A stretch of 64,000 bases of DNA from Aureimonas sp. Leaf427 (GTDB taxonomy: Bacteria; Pseudomonadota; Alphaproteobacteria; Rhizobiales; Rhizobiaceae). The translations under genes and the position numbers were made by a program. The stretch covers positions 124,457 through 188,456 of the forward strand of contig NZ_LMQW01000023.1 of assembly GCF_001425485.1 (NCBI RefSeq). Reading direction: 5' to 3'. Under the pieces are notes generated by a model, which saw only the letters and a program-made list of their open reading frames with translations, did not search any database and was not told where the DNA came from. Shown here in pieces: positions 63,327 to 64,000 of the stretch (positions are counted from its first letter, which is position 1; each line of letters opens with the position of its first letter).

Positions 63327-64000
63327 TTAACGCTGGTTCAGCTGGTCGGGCGCGGGCGAGGATGAGCCCGTTTCCGTCGAGGGCTCGGCGCCTTCGCTCG
63401 CTGGCGCTTCGGCCGGCGCGTCGTGGTTCATTCCAGGCATGCTCTCGTGCGACATGCCGGGCATGGTCTCGCCGGAGGGCATGACATGGGTGCCGTTCTG
63501 GCCCGAGCCGCCTGCCGGCGCCTTGGCGGGGCCGCCCTCGTCCGGCTGCATGCCCTCGGGTTGCTCGTCCGACCTCGCATCGCGGCCGGAGGCCGGGAAG
63601 GTCGCGCCGGGCGCTTCCTCCGACTTGTGGCCGGAGCCATAGCCGAAGCCTTCGTGCGATCCGGTCCGGTCGTGGACCAGCCGCTCGCGATTGGCCTCGT
63701 GCCCTTCCGCGACGCCGCCCTTGGCGTCGATCATCATCATCTCGTGCATGCACATCTTGCCGGGCTCGACGCACATGCCGAGGATGGCCTCGTAGAGGCC
63801 GTTTTCGACCGAGGCGTAATAATGAACCGGCTCGGCCTCGCTCGGCTTCTCGACCTCGAGATAGCGGGCGCGATCGAGCGGCTGGCCCTCCGCCTTCACC
63901 TTGGCGACCCAGGCGTCGAAGCCCGCCGTGTCGAGGCCATGGAACTTGAAGCGCATCTTCGAGAAGCCCGAGCCGCTGTAGTTGGCCGAGAAACCGTCAT
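63327..64000 (-). CDS. cyoA: Cytochrome o ubiquinol oxidase subunit II, C-terminal part
   Basis: The reading frame continues beyond the window edge, so the N-terminal signal and transmembrane helices are missing. Visible: the periplasmic CyoA domain with [26 protein letters not shown] and [27 protein letters not shown]. The CuA ligands of cytochrome c oxidases are not conserved, as expected for quinol oxidase. The final 100 residues are an unusual low-complexity extension rich in Glu, Gly, Pro, Met and His ([20 protein letters not shown]). Confidence 0.93.
   Translation of the reverse strand, partial: DGFSANYSGSGFSKMRFKFHGLDTAGFDAWVAKVKAEGQPLDRARYLEVEKPSEAEPVHYYASVENGLYEAILGMCVEPGKMCMHEMMMIDAKGGVAEGHEANRERLVHDRTGSHEGFGYGSGHKSEEAPGATFPASGRDARSDEQPEGMQPDEGGPAKAPAGGSGQNGTHVMPSGETMPGMSHESMPGMNHDAPAEAPASEGAEPSTETGSSSPAPDQLNQR

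Noticed and set aside
1-64000. CRISPR arrays and insertion sequences
   Set aside because: No regularly spaced repeat-spacer pattern and no transposase or terminal inverted repeat pair was found; the only multi-copy repeats are the iterons, att and arm repeats described.

Overview
The window is GC-rich alphaproteobacterial chromosome interrupted by one integrated element. The gene orders pdhA-pdhB-pdhC-lpd-lipA-ratA, dusB-ntrB-ntrC-ntrY-ntrX-hfq-hflX and regA-regB beside a cyo oxidase point to the Hyphomicrobiales (Rhizobiales), perhaps an Aurantimonadaceae relative. That placement is by gene order and protein style only; no database was consulted.

Region by region. 1-8.4 kb: pyruvate dehydrogenase complex (both E1 beta and E2 carry a lipoyl domain), an SGNH hydrolase inserted before lpd, then a small GlsB-type membrane protein, lipoyl synthase and a RatA/Coq10 START protein. 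8.4-10.1 kb (minus): CinA amidase domain and the IspDF fusion. 10.2-17.5 kb: dusB and the two nitrogen-responsive two-component systems NtrBC and NtrYX. 17.6-20.8 kb: ArsB-like permease, hfq, hflX. 20.8-30.1 kb (minus): mazG, an MBL-fold hydrolase, tatD, metG, holB, tmk, a PBP5-family protein with altered active-site motifs, and rlpA. 30.6-34.7 kb: a lipoprotein, then a divergent iron pair (siderophore-interacting reductase and TonB-dependent receptor) with two TGA-N9-TCA iron-box-like operators between them.

35.1-55.2 kb is a 20.06 kb element in tRNA-Ser(UGA). It is bounded by 41-bp direct repeats of the tRNA 5' half, has 18-bp arm-site-like repeats just inside both ends, and carries a tyrosine integrase next to the intact tRNA. 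It encodes an initiator-type tRNA-fMet, small regulators, a terminase-to-tape-measure operon, a proteasome-like Ntn-hydrolase candidate, a serine recombinase coupled to an AbiU2/HEPN-like protein, a SLATT-domain membrane protein, and a lambda-O-like initiator gene containing seven copies of a 13-bp iteron in both orientations. It has terminase and tail genes but no recognisable portal, capsid, protease or lysis genes, and the terminase end of the operon has stop/start overlaps with no visible deletion scar. This fits a phage satellite as well as it fits a decayed prophage. A decayed integrase C-terminus just outside the left repeat shows that an earlier related element used the same site.

55.3-57.2 kb, beyond the tRNA, holds an AT-rich coiled-coil membrane protein gene and a phage structural-protein pseudogene. 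57.5-64 kb (minus) returns to core functions: the redox system RegA/RegB (ActR/ActS), SURF1 and the cytochrome bo3-type oxidase cyoABCD. CyoA runs off the window, and CyoA and CyoD both end in Met/His-rich tails.
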